From positions 1-38,026 of the forward strand of contig PXSL01000106.1 in the NCBI GenBank assembly GCA_003022815.1: a stretch of 38,026 nucleotides of DNA, in the 5' to 3' direction. Every line of letters begins with the position of its first letter. Within the stretch, counting starts at the first letter, position 1. The translations under genes and the position numbers were made by a program. Positions 16,883 to 25,140 of this stretch are shown in pieces. Under the pieces are notes generated by a model, which saw nothing but the letters and a program-made list of their open reading frames with translations, had not been told where the DNA came from and did not search any database. The DNA is from Halobacteriales archaeon SW_5_68_122. GTDB taxonomy: Archaea > Halobacteriota > Halobacteria > Halobacteriales > Haloarculaceae.

Positions 16883-17978
16883 TCAGGACCGCCGGTAGGC
16901 GACCAGCGCGGCGGCTAGTAGCGCGACTAGGGCCACGACGGGCGTGAACCCGGGGCCGTCGCTTATCGTCGGCGTGGTGCGTTCGTTGTTCTGCTGGTTC
17001 TGCTGGTTGTTCTGTTGATTGTTCTGATTGTTCTGCTGGTTGTTCTGTTGATTGTTCTGCTGGTTGTTCTGCTGGCCGCCGCTGTTACCGCCGTCACCGC
17101 CGTCACCGCCGTTGCCGCCGCTCTCGGGCGTCGGGGTACTCGGCGGTGGCGTCGCGGTGGGGGTCGGGGTACCGCTGTCGGAGGTCTCCCCGCCGCCGCC
17201 GGGAGTCGCCGTCTCGCCGCCATCGCTGGGGGTTTCCGTCCCCTCACCACCGCCGCCACCTTCCTGCCCGGAACTGCCGCCCTCGGACGGTGGCGGCCCG
17301 AGTTTCTCTCGGGCCTCCTGTTCGCTGTTGCACTCGCAGACGTACACGTAGTTCGAATTGAGGTTGACGCCGCGCCACTGCTTGTCGTCGGGTTCGCAGT
17401 TGCTGTTGCCCTCCTCGGTGCACTTGGTGGCGATGGTGCCGTTGGTGTAGGACTGAATCTGGTACCAGCCGGGTCGGGTCGCCGGTGGCGGCGCTCCAGT
17501 CGTAGAAATACACTGTTAGTCCGCCCTCCTCGAGGTCAGACCCGACCTGGTGGTCCAGTAGGCTCTCGTCGTCCTCGGTTCCGCTGTTGTTGTTGCCCCG
17601 GTCGATGCCGAACGTCTTCGTGTTCCCGCTGGTCGTACACTCGCTGTAGTCGATCCAGCTGGCCTCGACGATGACGATGTCGAGCCAGAGGCCCTCCTCG
17701 GCGTCCTGGTCGGTGAAGGCGTCCTCGCCGGCGGCGAAGTACTCGATGCTGGCGTTCGCCTCGTTCTGGTCACCCGGGTAGTGGTCGGTCTGCTCCGGGA
17801 GGTTGATGGTGAAGTTCACGCCGCCGTCGCTGGTTTCGTACGTCGGGGCGTTCTCCGGTTCGTGCTGGTCGGCTGCGACTGTCCCGCTGGCGGCCACCAG
17901 CGCGAGCCCTCCGACCAGCAACGCCACCAGCGTGACGGTCAGGAGGACTGCCGACGTTCGTTTCGTACTCCTATCCAT
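16883..17978 (-). pseudogene. PGF-CTERM surface protein with Gln/Asn repeat stalk, frameshifted
   Basis: Two overlapping frames make one secreted protein. From the ATG at 17978: signal peptide (hydrophobic 8-30), then a globular domain to YDWSAATGD. From about 17478 the homologous sequence continues one base out of frame: PGWYQIQSYTNG, cysteines, NYVYVCECNSEQEAREKLGPPPSE, Gly/Ser/Thr/Pro linkers, a (QQNN)n stretch and an archaeosortase-type end, DGPGF plus a helix and YRRS. The total span is 1,096 nt, one over a multiple of three. Removing one C from the CCC runs near 17470-17480 would give GDRPGWYQ, so a single-base insertion (true or sequencing error) is likely. Intact, it would be an ArtA-processed surface glycoprotein. 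The GWYQ to LGPPPSE module is shared with the gene at 9610-10506. Confidence 0.72.
16985..17075 (-). repeat. Gln/Asn-coding tandem repeat (QQNN units)
   Basis: About eight imperfect 12-nt units (CAGCAGAACAAC-type on the minus strand, some 9 nt) encode alternating QQ and NN just before the membrane anchor of the surface protein. Unit length varies in steps of three, so the frame is kept. This may be a flexible, length-variable stalk. Confidence 0.75.
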
Positions 17979-18237
17979 AGTTATATACTCTCGCGTCCAC
18001 CGGAATAATAGTTGGTGCAGGGTATGTACAGCGTTTTAAATTGAATCGAGCCCCGTCCGACCGTGCTCGGCTCTGCCGGCCTTCGACATGGACACCCCCG
18101 GGCCGAAGCGGACCGAAGACGGGGTCCGCCGGGAATCGAACCGACCGGGGGCGTCGCCGATATCGCGGCTCTCTCGGCCGTTCGGCGTCCGGACACAGTT
18201 AGTAACAGCTATACGACGGCCTTTCGTTCCCCCGCGT
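17979..18237. promoter_or_regulatory. Divergent intergenic region between two surface protein genes
   Basis: About 260 nt, lower in GC near the ends. TATATAAC (minus strand, just before the ATG at 17978) and TATTATT (about 18011-18005) are candidate elements for the leftward gene. A TTTTAAATT stretch is at 18034-18042. For the rightward gene, AGTAACAGCTATA (about 18200-18212) lies at TATA distance from 18238. No gene seen. Confidence 0.4.
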
Positions 18238-19032
18238 ATGCAACGACGCTGGGCGACGGTCTGCATCGCCTTCTTTCTCGTCATGGCGGCCAGCGCCTAC
18301 TCGCTGATGGCGCTCGCCGAGCAGCCGACGGTGGACATCGAGGGCGAAACCTACGAGAACGGCAGCACCTTCCAGCAGGGCGGCACCACGTACAACGTCT
18401 CCGTCGGTGACGGCTCGGGCCAGCTCACCTACAATGAGACGGTCGAGAACGAGGAGACATTCGCCAACAACACCGCTATCGACTACCGGAACGGCAGTTA
18501 CAACGTCTCCATCGAGGCGGGCAATGGCTCCGACTCCTTCACCCTCGAGGAGGAGCTGGACATCGAGGCCATCCTCGGAAACGACTCGTCGGTCGAAAAC
18601 AGCACGTTCACCCGCGACGACGGCACCGAAGCCGTCGTCTACCGCAACGGTACGACCCGGCCGCTCGAGGAGTACGTCGACCGCGAAACCGAGACGTTCT
18701 CCGAGGGCGACCGGATGGAGCACGACGGGGAGACAAAGACCGTCGCCAACGTCACCTCCGGGCGGGTGCTGGTGACCTGGGAGACCGAGGAGACCCAGTC
18801 CATCGGCCTCGCGGAGGGCGAGACGTTCACCGTCGACGACACGGAATACGTCGCCACCTTCCCGGACGACGGCACCGTCGTCATCTCGACGCAACTCGAG
18901 GAGTACAACTCCCACGAGGAGAGCGTCGACTACTACCAGGAGCGGACGAGCGGCCTGCTGTACGTCATCATCTTCAGCCTCGGCTCCAGCTTCCTCCTGG
19001 CGGCGCTCGCGTTTCTGCCCCACCGGGGCTGA
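18238..19032 (+). CDS. Membrane-anchored extracellular protein rich in N-glycosylation sequons
   Basis: A 264-residue protein with an N-terminal hydrophobic helix (5-27, signal anchor) and a C-terminal helix (about 238-258) ending in a short basic tail, so both ends are in the membrane and the middle is outside. The outer part is acidic, predicted mainly beta (repeated [21 protein letters not shown] strands) and holds about ten N-x-S/T sequons (NGS, NVS, NET, NNT, NDS, NST, NGT, NVT), pointing to heavy N-glycosylation. No known family recognised. The frame is open upstream to 18088; the ATG at 18238 is preferred because it begins directly before the signal helix. Confidence 0.68.
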   Translation: MQRRWATVCIAFFLVMAASAYSLMALAEQPTVDIEGETYENGSTFQQGGTTYNVSVGDGSGQLTYNETVENEETFANNTAIDYRNGSYNVSIEAGNGSDSFTLEEELDIEAILGNDSSVENSTFTRDDGTEAVVYRNGTTRPLEEYVDRETETFSEGDRMEHDGETKTVANVTSGRVLVTWETEETQSIGLAEGETFTVDDTEYVATFPDDGTVVISTQLEEYNSHEESVDYYQERTSGLLYVIIFSLGSSFLLAALAFLPHRG

Positions 19033-19145
19033 CCCCGCCTCGCTCGTTCCCGCGTTCGGCGTCCAGCCCGCCGCTACGCGGGCGAGTGCCACGAACGCGG
19101 CGCTTCGAAGGCTTTATCCGCGAACTCGACCTGATTCGACGTACT

Positions 19146-19580
19146 ATGAGTGACAAGCCCGCTTCCATGTACCGGGCCATCGACAAGCCCTCGTACACCC
19201 GACGGGAGTACATCACGGGCATCCCGGGCTCGAAGGTCGCCCAGTACAACCGGCTGTCGGCCAACCGCCGGATGCTGAAGGAACTCGGCGAGGAGGGCGA
19301 CTACAAGATGATCCTCCGGAAGTTCCCCCACCAGGTCATCCGGGAGAACAAGCAGGCAACCGGCGCCGGCGCCGACCGCGTCTCCGACGGGATGCGACAG
19401 GCGTTCGGCAAAATCGTCGGCACTGCCGCCCGAATCCAGCAGGGCGAGCGCCTCTTCACCGTCTGGTGCAACCCCGAGGACGCCCACATCGCGAAGGACG
19501 CCTTCCGCCGCGCCTACAACAAGATCTCGCCGCCCTGTACCGTCAGGGTCGAGCGCGGCGAGAAACTGCTGGTCGCGTAG
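19146..19580 (+). CDS. rpl10e: 50S ribosomal protein L16/L10e (uL16) with internal in-frame deletion
   Basis: Clearly archaeal L10e, the large-subunit protein at the tRNA and peptidyl-transferase side of the ribosome: [43 protein letters not shown] (key residues quoted only in part), [20 protein letters not shown] and the C-terminal [16 protein letters not shown]. The encoded protein is only 144 residues, while haloarchaeal L10e is about 177. The gap is sharp: VAQYN (31-35) is followed directly by RLSANR (36-41). The missing ~33 residues normally contain the conserved segment ending in RHGxLEAxR, part of the core fold. The reading frame is kept. The ATG at 19146 starts the standard MSxKPASMYR. 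Either an assembly deletion, or this copy is defective or specialised. Confidence 0.93.
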   Translation: MSDKPASMYRAIDKPSYTRREYITGIPGSKVAQYNRLSANRRMLKELGEEGDYKMILRKFPHQVIRENKQATGAGADRVSDGMRQAFGKIVGTAARIQQGERLFTVWCNPEDAHIAKDAFRRAYNKISPPCTVRVERGEKLLVA

Positions 19581-19644
19581 ACGGACTCTTTTCGCGTCGT
19601 GTGTCGATCGCCGGGTACAAGCGGCCGCGCCGCCTCCCGTCGGT

Positions 19645-20311
19645 ATGAACCTCTCCGAATCCTCCTGGACCGACGTCCGGGACGCCGACGCCGACGTCGC
19701 GGTCCTGCCGGTCGGCAGCACCGAACAGCACGGCCCCCACGCGCCGCTGGGCGTCGACTCGATGACCGCCGAGGCTATCGCCGAGGCCGGCGCCGAGCGG
19801 TACGCCAATGAGTACGACGGTCGGGCGCTCGTCGGGCCGACGATACCGGTCGGCGTCGCCGAGGAGCACCGCGCCTTCGACGGGACGCTGTGGGTCGGCG
19901 AAGACACCTTTCGTCGCCAACGGCCACGGTGGCAACGTTGACGCACTGCGGGAGGCCTGCGCCCGATTCACCCGGGACGGGTCCGGCTACGCCGTCCAGT
20001 TCACCTGGTTTGACGCCGTCGACTTCGAGAGCCTAGGCCACGGCGGCCCCGCCGAGACGTCGTTTGTCCGGCATCTCCGGCCGGCACTAATCGACGAGAG
20101 CCGGACCGAGGCGGCCGCCGAGGGCGCCGCCGACGGATGGGGCGAGTGGCTCCACGGAACCAACCTCGCGTACGACTCCTCGGAGTTCACCGACAGCGGC
20201 GTCGTCGGCGACCCCCGGGACGGCGACGCCGACCTCGGCGAGGAACTGCTGGAGGAGTCGGCAGCGGCGCTGGCGGAACTGCTGGACGCGGTGGCGACGC
20301 GGGCGCCGTAA
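19645..20311 (+). pseudogene. Creatininase-family amidohydrolase, disrupted by an internal deletion
   Basis: From the ATG at 19645 the frame reads LPVGSTEQHGPHAPLGVDS (metal-binding Glu and His), VGVAEEHRAFDGTLWVGEDTF, then goes out of family at about 19910. The next frame resumes with FVANGHGGNVDALREAC (metal-site NGHGGN) and continues to the end with the family's GHGGPAET, WGEWLHGTNLAYDS and GVVGDPR. The ~20-residue helix and strand that normally join EDTF to VNGHGGN are absent and the frame is broken, so no full-length protein is expected. The family includes creatininase and the archaeal deformylase ArfB of the riboflavin/F420 pathway; which one applies is unclear. The stop abuts the convergent DUF5790-like gene (20312). 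Confidence 0.8.
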
Positions 20312-20665
20312 CTACTCGTCGTCGGCCTCGTCGTGGGCATCCTCGAGAGCGCCCCGTAGCTCCGGGATGGTGGCAGTGAGGTCGCTCACCTGGTCGTGGG
20401 CCTCGAGGATGCTCTCGAGGGTCCCCTCAAGGTCGGCGATCTCGGTCTCGAGGTCGTCGGCGTCCTCGAAGGCGTCGGCCTGCTTGCCCATCGCGAACCA
20501 CTTCTTGGCGTCCCGGAGGTTCGATTCGGCGTCGCCGGTGTCGAGGGCGCCCTTCAGACCGTTCAGGGCACCCAGGGTGTTGTCGGCCTCGGTCTCCCAG
20601 ATGCTGTCGGGCTCCGGCAGCGTCGCCTTCGCCGCCTCGAGGCTCTCTTCGACGTCCTCGCGCAT
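20312..20665 (-). CDS. DUF5790-like haloarchaeal protein
   Basis: A 117-residue, highly acidic, mainly helical protein: MREDVEESLEAAKATLP, IWETEADNTLGALNGLKGALD, LRDAKKWFAMGKQADAFEDADDL, then a coiled-coil-like C-terminal half ending DEADDE. It resembles the small haloarchaeal family DUF5790 (moderately sure); function unknown, probably cytoplasmic. The start is uncertain. A GTG at 20713 directly abuts the stop of the upstream membrane protein gene and would add 16 residues, but those residues (HFRFPACFE) do not look like the usual acidic N-terminus. The true 5' end may be damaged, as in neighbouring genes. Confidence 0.65.
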   Translation of the reverse strand: MREDVEESLEAAKATLPEPDSIWETEADNTLGALNGLKGALDTGDAESNLRDAKKWFAMGKQADAFEDADDLETEIADLEGTLESILEAHDQVSDLTATIPELRGALEDAHDEADDE

Positions 20666-20713
20666 CTCGAAACACGCCGGAAAGCGAAAGTGAAACGCGG
20701 CGACGGGACGCAC

Positions 20714-21757
20714 TCAGGAGGGGAACTGCGGGTCGTCGCCGTCGGAGGCGCCGGGGTCCGTCGGGTCGGCGACGGGATCTCCCGGCCCGTCGCCACGGAC
20801 CGTGCTCCGTCGCCCCGGGATGTAATCCAGGCCGTCGTCGACATCGCCGAGCATCAACAGGGCGTAGTATCGGAGGTACATCTGGAAGAGCGCGTACGTC
20901 ATGAGCGCCGCGACGGTGAACGCGAAGCTGCCGACCACGGCCGCGACGACGATACCGACGAACGAGGAGGCCGCCGTGGCCGCGACGAAGCCGAGGATGC
21001 CGCCGACGACGAGGCCCGGTATCAGCGCCAGGGCACCCACGAGGACGACCGCGATGCCGCCGACGTAGCCCAGCACGATAACGGCGACGCCGTAGGCGGC
21101 GAACTGCTTCGGGGCGTCGGCTAACGTGCCCCAGAAGCGGCGCCACCCCGCGAGGACGCCGCCGTTCTCCAGGAGCATCGTCGGGACGACGAACGCGGTG
21201 GTGAACGCGTTGACGACCGAGAGCGGGAACCCGACGAGGCCGGCGAGGAACGCGACGTTGCCCAGGGCGGCGACGTACTTGAGGAGTGTCCCGTCGGTGC
21301 CGACCTGCAGGAGCACGGCCGCCCCGAGGACGGCGAACCCGAGGCCGCCGACGACGACGCGGAACGCCGCCAGTCCGAGCGCCTGTCGGCCGTGGTCGCC
21401 GACGGCGTCGCCGATGGACGCCTCGCCGTCCCGGAGCCAGCGGAGAAACGGGAACTCGAGCAGCGCGCCGAGGACGGCGACGAGTAGCCACACCGCCGCC
21501 AGGGCGGCGACGACTGCGACGATCAGCTCCATCCCGATGTCCGAAACGGAGGGGCCGGCGCCCGGGCCTTGAGAGAACTCACTGCCAGCGCCGCCCGCAC
21601 CGCTCCCAGCCCCGCCGCCGGTCGGGACGCTGAGCGCCGGGCTCCCGACGAAAAGCGTGACGAGGATTACCCAGAGCCACTGCCCGGGGCCGCGCGGCCG
21701 GTACTTTCGGGTCGCGGCCAGTGCGTCGTCCAGTGCCGAGAGCGCGTGGAGGGACAT
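20714..21757 (-). CDS. Haloarchaeal multi-pass membrane protein (DUF7544-like)
   Basis: A 347-residue protein with about seven hydrophobic helices, a Gly/Ser-rich extracytoplasmic loop near residues 45-70, and a long stretch of Gly/Ala/Val-rich helices. It ends in an acidic cytoplasmic tail (DGDDPQFPS). The N-terminus MSLHALSALDDALAATR and the motif LxFPFLRWLRDG are typical of a conserved haloarchaeal membrane family that I associate with DUF7544; function unknown. The ATG at 21757 is supported by TTTATGA (21787-21781) at leaderless TATA distance. The frame runs unbroken upstream into the dihydroneopterin aldolase gene, which I regard as an accident of a deletion there and not a true fusion. 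Confidence 0.68.
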   Translation of the reverse strand: MSLHALSALDDALAATRKYRPRGPGQWLWVILVTLFVGSPALSVPTGGGAGSGAGGAGSEFSQGPGAGPSVSDIGMELIVAVVAALAAVWLLVAVLGALLEFPFLRWLRDGEASIGDAVGDHGRQALGLAAFRVVVGGLGFAVLGAAVLLQVGTDGTLLKYVAALGNVAFLAGLVGFPLSVVNAFTTAFVVPTMLLENGGVLAGWRRFWGTLADAPKQFAAYGVAVIVLGYVGGIAVVLVGALALIPGLVVGGILGFVAATAASSFVGIVVAAVVGSFAFTVAALMTYALFQMYLRYYALLMLGDVDDGLDYIPGRRSTVRGDGPGDPVADPTDPGASDGDDPQFPS

Positions 21758-22138
21758 GTGTCGGCGTCCGATCGCCCGCCTCATAAAGGGTGCTTCGGGC
21801 ACGGCGCGTCGGGTCGTGGGCCGCGGCCGCCGAGGAAGCCATATCGTGGCGACGACCTCACAGCCGTCGTGGTCGATGACCAACTCGACCTCCATGAACC
21901 GGCCGGTCAGCTCGGTGTAGTCGGCCGACTGCGCCGCCAGTTCGGCGGCGAGCTCGTCGGCCAGGACGTCGACGGTCACCGACTCGCAGAACGGCTGGTT
22001 CTCGATAGCCTCCTCCATCGCCCGCTCGAGGCCCTCGGCGCTGGCCGGCGAGACGGGCGTGCCCGCGAACTGGTGGTACAGCGACCCGAACTTGATGCCG
22101 GCCTCGAAGCAGGCCGTCTGTGGCGTCGTCGGTTCCAT
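21758..22138 (-). pseudogene. mptD: Dihydroneopterin aldolase, archaeal type (MptD), C-terminus lost
   Basis: From the ATG at 22138 about 98 residues match archaeal MptD, which cleaves 7,8-dihydroneopterin derivatives in tetrahydromethanopterin/folate-type pterin synthesis: ACFEAGIKFGSLYHQFAGTPVS (core FEAGIKxGxLYHQFxGTPV), ADYTELTGRFMEV and HDGCEVVAT. After VVAT (about 21845) the expected last ~12 residues and stop are missing. Instead the frame passes through Arg/Pro-rich, non-coding-looking sequence and the promoter of the next gene, and into that gene without a stop. A deletion removing the 3' end of mptD is the simplest reading. A 474-residue read-through product is formally possible. 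Confidence 0.75.
21781..21787 (-). promoter_or_regulatory. TATA box of the DUF7544-like gene
   Basis: TTTATGA on the minus strand, centred about 27 nt upstream of the ATG at 21757. It lies inside the frame that continues from mptD, which argues that this stretch is intergenic by origin. Confidence 0.5.
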
Positions 22139-22213
22139 GCCGACACTGGGGCACGGCGCCACAAGTCGTTTCGCTCTCGGAACCCATTTAGGGCGCGACC
22201 GCCTCCCAATTGC

Positions 22214-22825
22214 ATGGACTACGAAGCCAGCCTCGACCGGGCGCTGGAAGCGGTTCCCGACATCGAGTCGGGCGGCGACCGGCTCTCGGTTCCCGACGCC
22301 GAGGCGCAGGCCGACGGCGCGTTCACGCGGTTCAACAACCTCGATGCGGTCGCCGACGCGCTGAACCGCTCGACGGACCATCTTCACCGGTTCGTCCAGC
22401 AGTCGCTTGCGACCTCCGGTAAACTCGCGGAGGGCGTCGGCCGGTACAACGGCGAGTTCGCCAAGCGGGAGTTCGAGCGGGCCGTCGAGGAGTACACCGA
22501 GGAGTACGTCCGGTGCAGCGAGTGCGGCCTGCCGGACACCCGACTCGTCCAGGAGGACCGGACGACCATGCTCCGGTGTGACGCCTGTGGGGCGTTCCGG
22601 CCGGTCCAGAAGAAAAGCGGCTCCCGGTCGACCCAACAGACGACCGACGACGTCGAAGCCGGCGAGACGTACACCGTCGAGGTGACCGACACCGGCCGGA
22701 AGGGCGACGGCGTCGCACACCGCGGCGACTACACCATCTTCGTACCCGGCGCCAGCGAGGGCGACGTGGTCGAGATATTCATCGAGGACACCAGCGGGAA
22801 TCTGGCGTTCTCGCGGTTGGCGTAG
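22214..22825 (+). CDS. Translation initiation factor aIF2 subunit beta with TRAM domain
   Basis: A 203-residue aIF2-beta, part of the heterotrimeric GTP-dependent factor that brings initiator tRNA to the small ribosomal subunit. The core has DGAFTRFNNL and LHRFVQQSLATSGK (helical domain), RYNGEF, and a C4 zinc ribbon with Cys101, 104, 122 and 125 (CSECG and CDACG). A C-terminal TRAM domain (about 145-203: GETYTVEVTDTGRKGDGVA, GDVVEI) is fused, as in some haloarchaeal homologues. The ATG at 22214 begins at the usual MDYE. It diverges from mptD. The hairpin array starts 11 nt after the stop, so its transcript may run into it. Confidence 0.92.
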   Translation: MDYEASLDRALEAVPDIESGGDRLSVPDAEAQADGAFTRFNNLDAVADALNRSTDHLHRFVQQSLATSGKLAEGVGRYNGEFAKREFERAVEEYTEEYVRCSECGLPDTRLVQEDRTTMLRCDACGAFRPVQKKSGSRSTQQTTDDVEAGETYTVEVTDTGRKGDGVAHRGDYTIFVPGASEGDVVEIFIEDTSGNLAFSRLA

Positions 22826-22835
22826 GGGGATTGTT

Positions 22836-23024
22836 CGAGAGAGCGCGTCGCGCTCTCTCGTGATGTTGCCAGAATCCGCAGGATTCTGGCCGCAAGCGGG
22901 AAATCGAAGATTTCCCGCAATGACGAAAGACGCCATGGGCGTCTTTCGAACCACGCCGAGCGAAGCGAGGCGTCTCCGGAAGCGAGCGGGGAGCGAAGCG
23001 ACCCGCAAGCAGTAGCGTGGCTAC
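22836..23024. repeat. Array of consecutive perfect hairpins (IF2-beta / aconitase spacer)
   Basis: Seven inverted repeats follow one another. 1: 22836-22860, 12-bp arms CGAGAGAGCGCG. 2: 22868-22890, arms GCCAGAATCC, loop GCA. 3: 22896-22918, arms GCGGGAAATC, loop GAA. 4: 22924-22948, arms CGAAAGACGCC, loop ATG. 5: 22953-22973, arms ACGCC/GGCGT around the 11-nt loop GAGCGAAGCGA. 6: 22986-23006, arms GCGGG/CCCGC around the identical loop GAGCGAAGCGA. 7: 23012-23024, arms GTAGC, loop GTG. Stem sequences differ, but loop size and spacing (5-8 nt between the first four) are regular. No coding potential seen on either strand. Could be a structured 3' RNA, a processing or termination region, or an element made of palindromes. 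Confidence 0.85.
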
Positions 23025-23224
23025 AGGGAACGGAGCGACCGAGGCCACGGCCGTGCGGACGATGACTGGAGAGAGCCGTGAGCGGCCCGACTTTCCGAGC
23101 GGTCGGCAGTTCCGATCAGACGTTCAGATTGTTAACGCTCTTTCGTGTCGGACCGTACGGTCGTAGGGTGCGAACACTGCCGAACCGGCCGAGGGCGCCC
23201 GCAAGACGTGGCAGACACGCCGGA

Positions 23225-23232
23225 TTTATATC
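23225..23232 (+). promoter_or_regulatory. TATA box of aconitase
   Basis: TTTATATC is centred about 28 nt upstream of the ATG at 23258, which favours that ATG over the one at 23249. The interval 23025-23224 shows no gene. Confidence 0.55.
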
Positions 23233-23257
23233 TGTGGGCGGTGGATTAATGGGCGTT

Positions 23258-25140
23258 ATGGGACAGACGCTCACCGAAAAGATCCTCGATGACCACCTCG
23301 CCGAGGGGGAAATCGAGACGGGAAAGGAGATCGGGATCGAGATCGATCAGGTGCTCACGCAGGACACGACGGGCACGTTCGTGTGGCTGCAGTTCGAGGC
23401 GCTCGGCTTGGATGAGGTCCAGACCGAACTCGCCGCCCAGTACTGCGACCACCAGACCTACCAGTTCGACTTCAAGAACACGGACGACCACCGGTTCCTC
23501 CGGTCGGCGGCCGGCACGTTCGGCGCGTACTTCTCGCGGCCGGGCAACGGCATCTGTCACAACGTCCACAAGGAGAACTTCGCGGCGCCGGGCAAGACGC
23601 TTCTCGGTAGCGACTCGCACACGCCGACGCCCGGCGGCCTCGGCCAGCTGGCCATCGGCGCCGGCGGCATCGACATCTCGGTGGCGATGGGCGGCGGCGC
23701 CTACTACATCGAGATGTCGGCAAGGTGCTCGAGTACACCGGCCCCGGCGTCGAGACGCTGTCGGTCCCCGAGCGGACGACCATCACGAACATGGGCACGG
23801 AACTCGGCGCGACCTCCTCGATTTTCCCGACCGACGAGCGGACGAAAGACTGGCTCTCGCGGCTCGACCGCGAGGACGAATACGTCGAGCTCTCGCCCGA
23901 CGAGGACGCCGAGTACGCCGACCGAATCACGGTCGACCTCTCGGAGATCGAGCCGCTCATCGCCTGCCCGTCGATGCCGGACAACGTCGTGCCCGTCCGC
24001 GAGGTCGCCGGCACCGACGTCGAACAGGTCATCATCGGCTCCTGTACGAACGGCGCCTACGAGGACGTCCTCCCGGCCGCCAAGATGCTGGAGGGCCGCA
24101 CGACGGACCGGAAGACGGAGATGATAGTCGCGCCCGGCTCCAAGCAGGCCTCCGAGATGCTGGCTCGCGAGGGCTGGACCGCCGAGATGATGGCCGCCGG
24201 CGTCAACTTCTCGGAGGCGACCTGCGGCGCCTGCATCGGCATCGGCCACGTGCCGGCGTCCGATTCGGTGAGCCTGCGGACGTTCAACCGCAACTTCGAG
24301 GGCCGCTCCGGCATCGAGGACGACAACGTCTACCTCTGTTCGCCCGAGGTGGCGACGGCGGCGGCCATCGCCGGCGAGATCGTCGACCCCCGGGACCTCG
24401 CCGACGAGCTGGGCGATCTTGAGGACCCCGGCTTCGAGATGGCCGACAAGTACGGCCCGGGCATGGGCGAGGACGACCCGGACCTCATCGCGCCCGACGA
24501 GGCCGTCGACGACGAGCTCATCAAGGGCCCCAACATCGGTGACGTGCCGCTGAGGGACCCCCTCGGCGCCGAGCTCTCAGGGCCGGCGCTCTTGAAGATG
24601 GCGGACAACATCACGACCGACCACATCATCCCGGCGACCCAGGACATCCTGATGTACCGGTCGAACATCCCCAAGCTGAGCGAGTTTACGCTGTCGCGGG
24701 TCGACGAGGCCTTCGCCGGGCGCGCCCTCGAGAGCGACGGCGGGTTCCTCGTCGCCGGCGAGAACTACGGCCAGGGCTCCTCCCGGGAGCACGCCGCGCT
24801 GTGCCCGATGTACCTCGGCGTGCAGGGCGTGCTGGCGCAGAGCTTCGCCCGTATCCACAAGGCGAACCTGTTCAACTTCGGTCTCATCCCGCTGCAGATC
24901 GATGCGGCCGACTACGAGCGTATCGAACAGGGCGACGACATCGAAATCGTCGACGACGTCGCCGAGGCCGTCTCCTCCGGCCGGGAGGAGTTCACCGTCC
25001 GCGTCAACGACGAGTGGGAACTCACCGCGACGCTGGACGCCTCCGAGCGCGAGCGCCGCATCCTCGCAAGCGGCGGCAAGCTCTCGCACGTCAAAAAACA
25101 GCACGAGGGCGGCGCCGGCGCCGCGCCTGCCGACGACTGA
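23258..25140 (+). pseudogene. acnA: Aconitate hydratase, disrupted by an internal deletion
   Basis: Two frames make one haloarchaeal aconitase, the [4Fe-4S] enzyme that isomerises citrate to isocitrate. The first frame runs from MGQTLTEKILDDHL through DSHTPTPGG to GGGAYYIEM (23716). The second resumes at VGKVLEYTGPGVETL (about 23716 on) and carries the cluster ligands GSCTNG and CGACIG, DHIIPATQ, GENYGQGSSREHA and an acidic end. The ~35 residues normally lying between YYIEM and GKVLEY (PExxxVxLxGxLxxWxxAKDVIL type) are missing, by a length that is 1 modulo 3, so the frame breaks. A central TCA-cycle enzyme should not be inactive unless another copy exists, so an assembly error is a serious possibility. 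Confidence 0.87.

Noticed and set aside
16985..17075. Possible CRISPR array or minisatellite
   Set aside because: The units are 9-12 nt, lack spacers and encode QQNN in frame within a surface protein.
20714..22138. Genuine fusion protein of dihydroneopterin aldolase and a membrane protein
   Set aside because: The linker looks intergenic, contains a TATA box at the right distance from the second ATG, and the aldolase tail is missing.
22836..23024. tRNA or CRISPR repeats in the hairpin array
   Set aside because: No cloverleaf or CCA-adjacent acceptor pattern, and stems differ from unit to unit with no spacer-repeat alternation.
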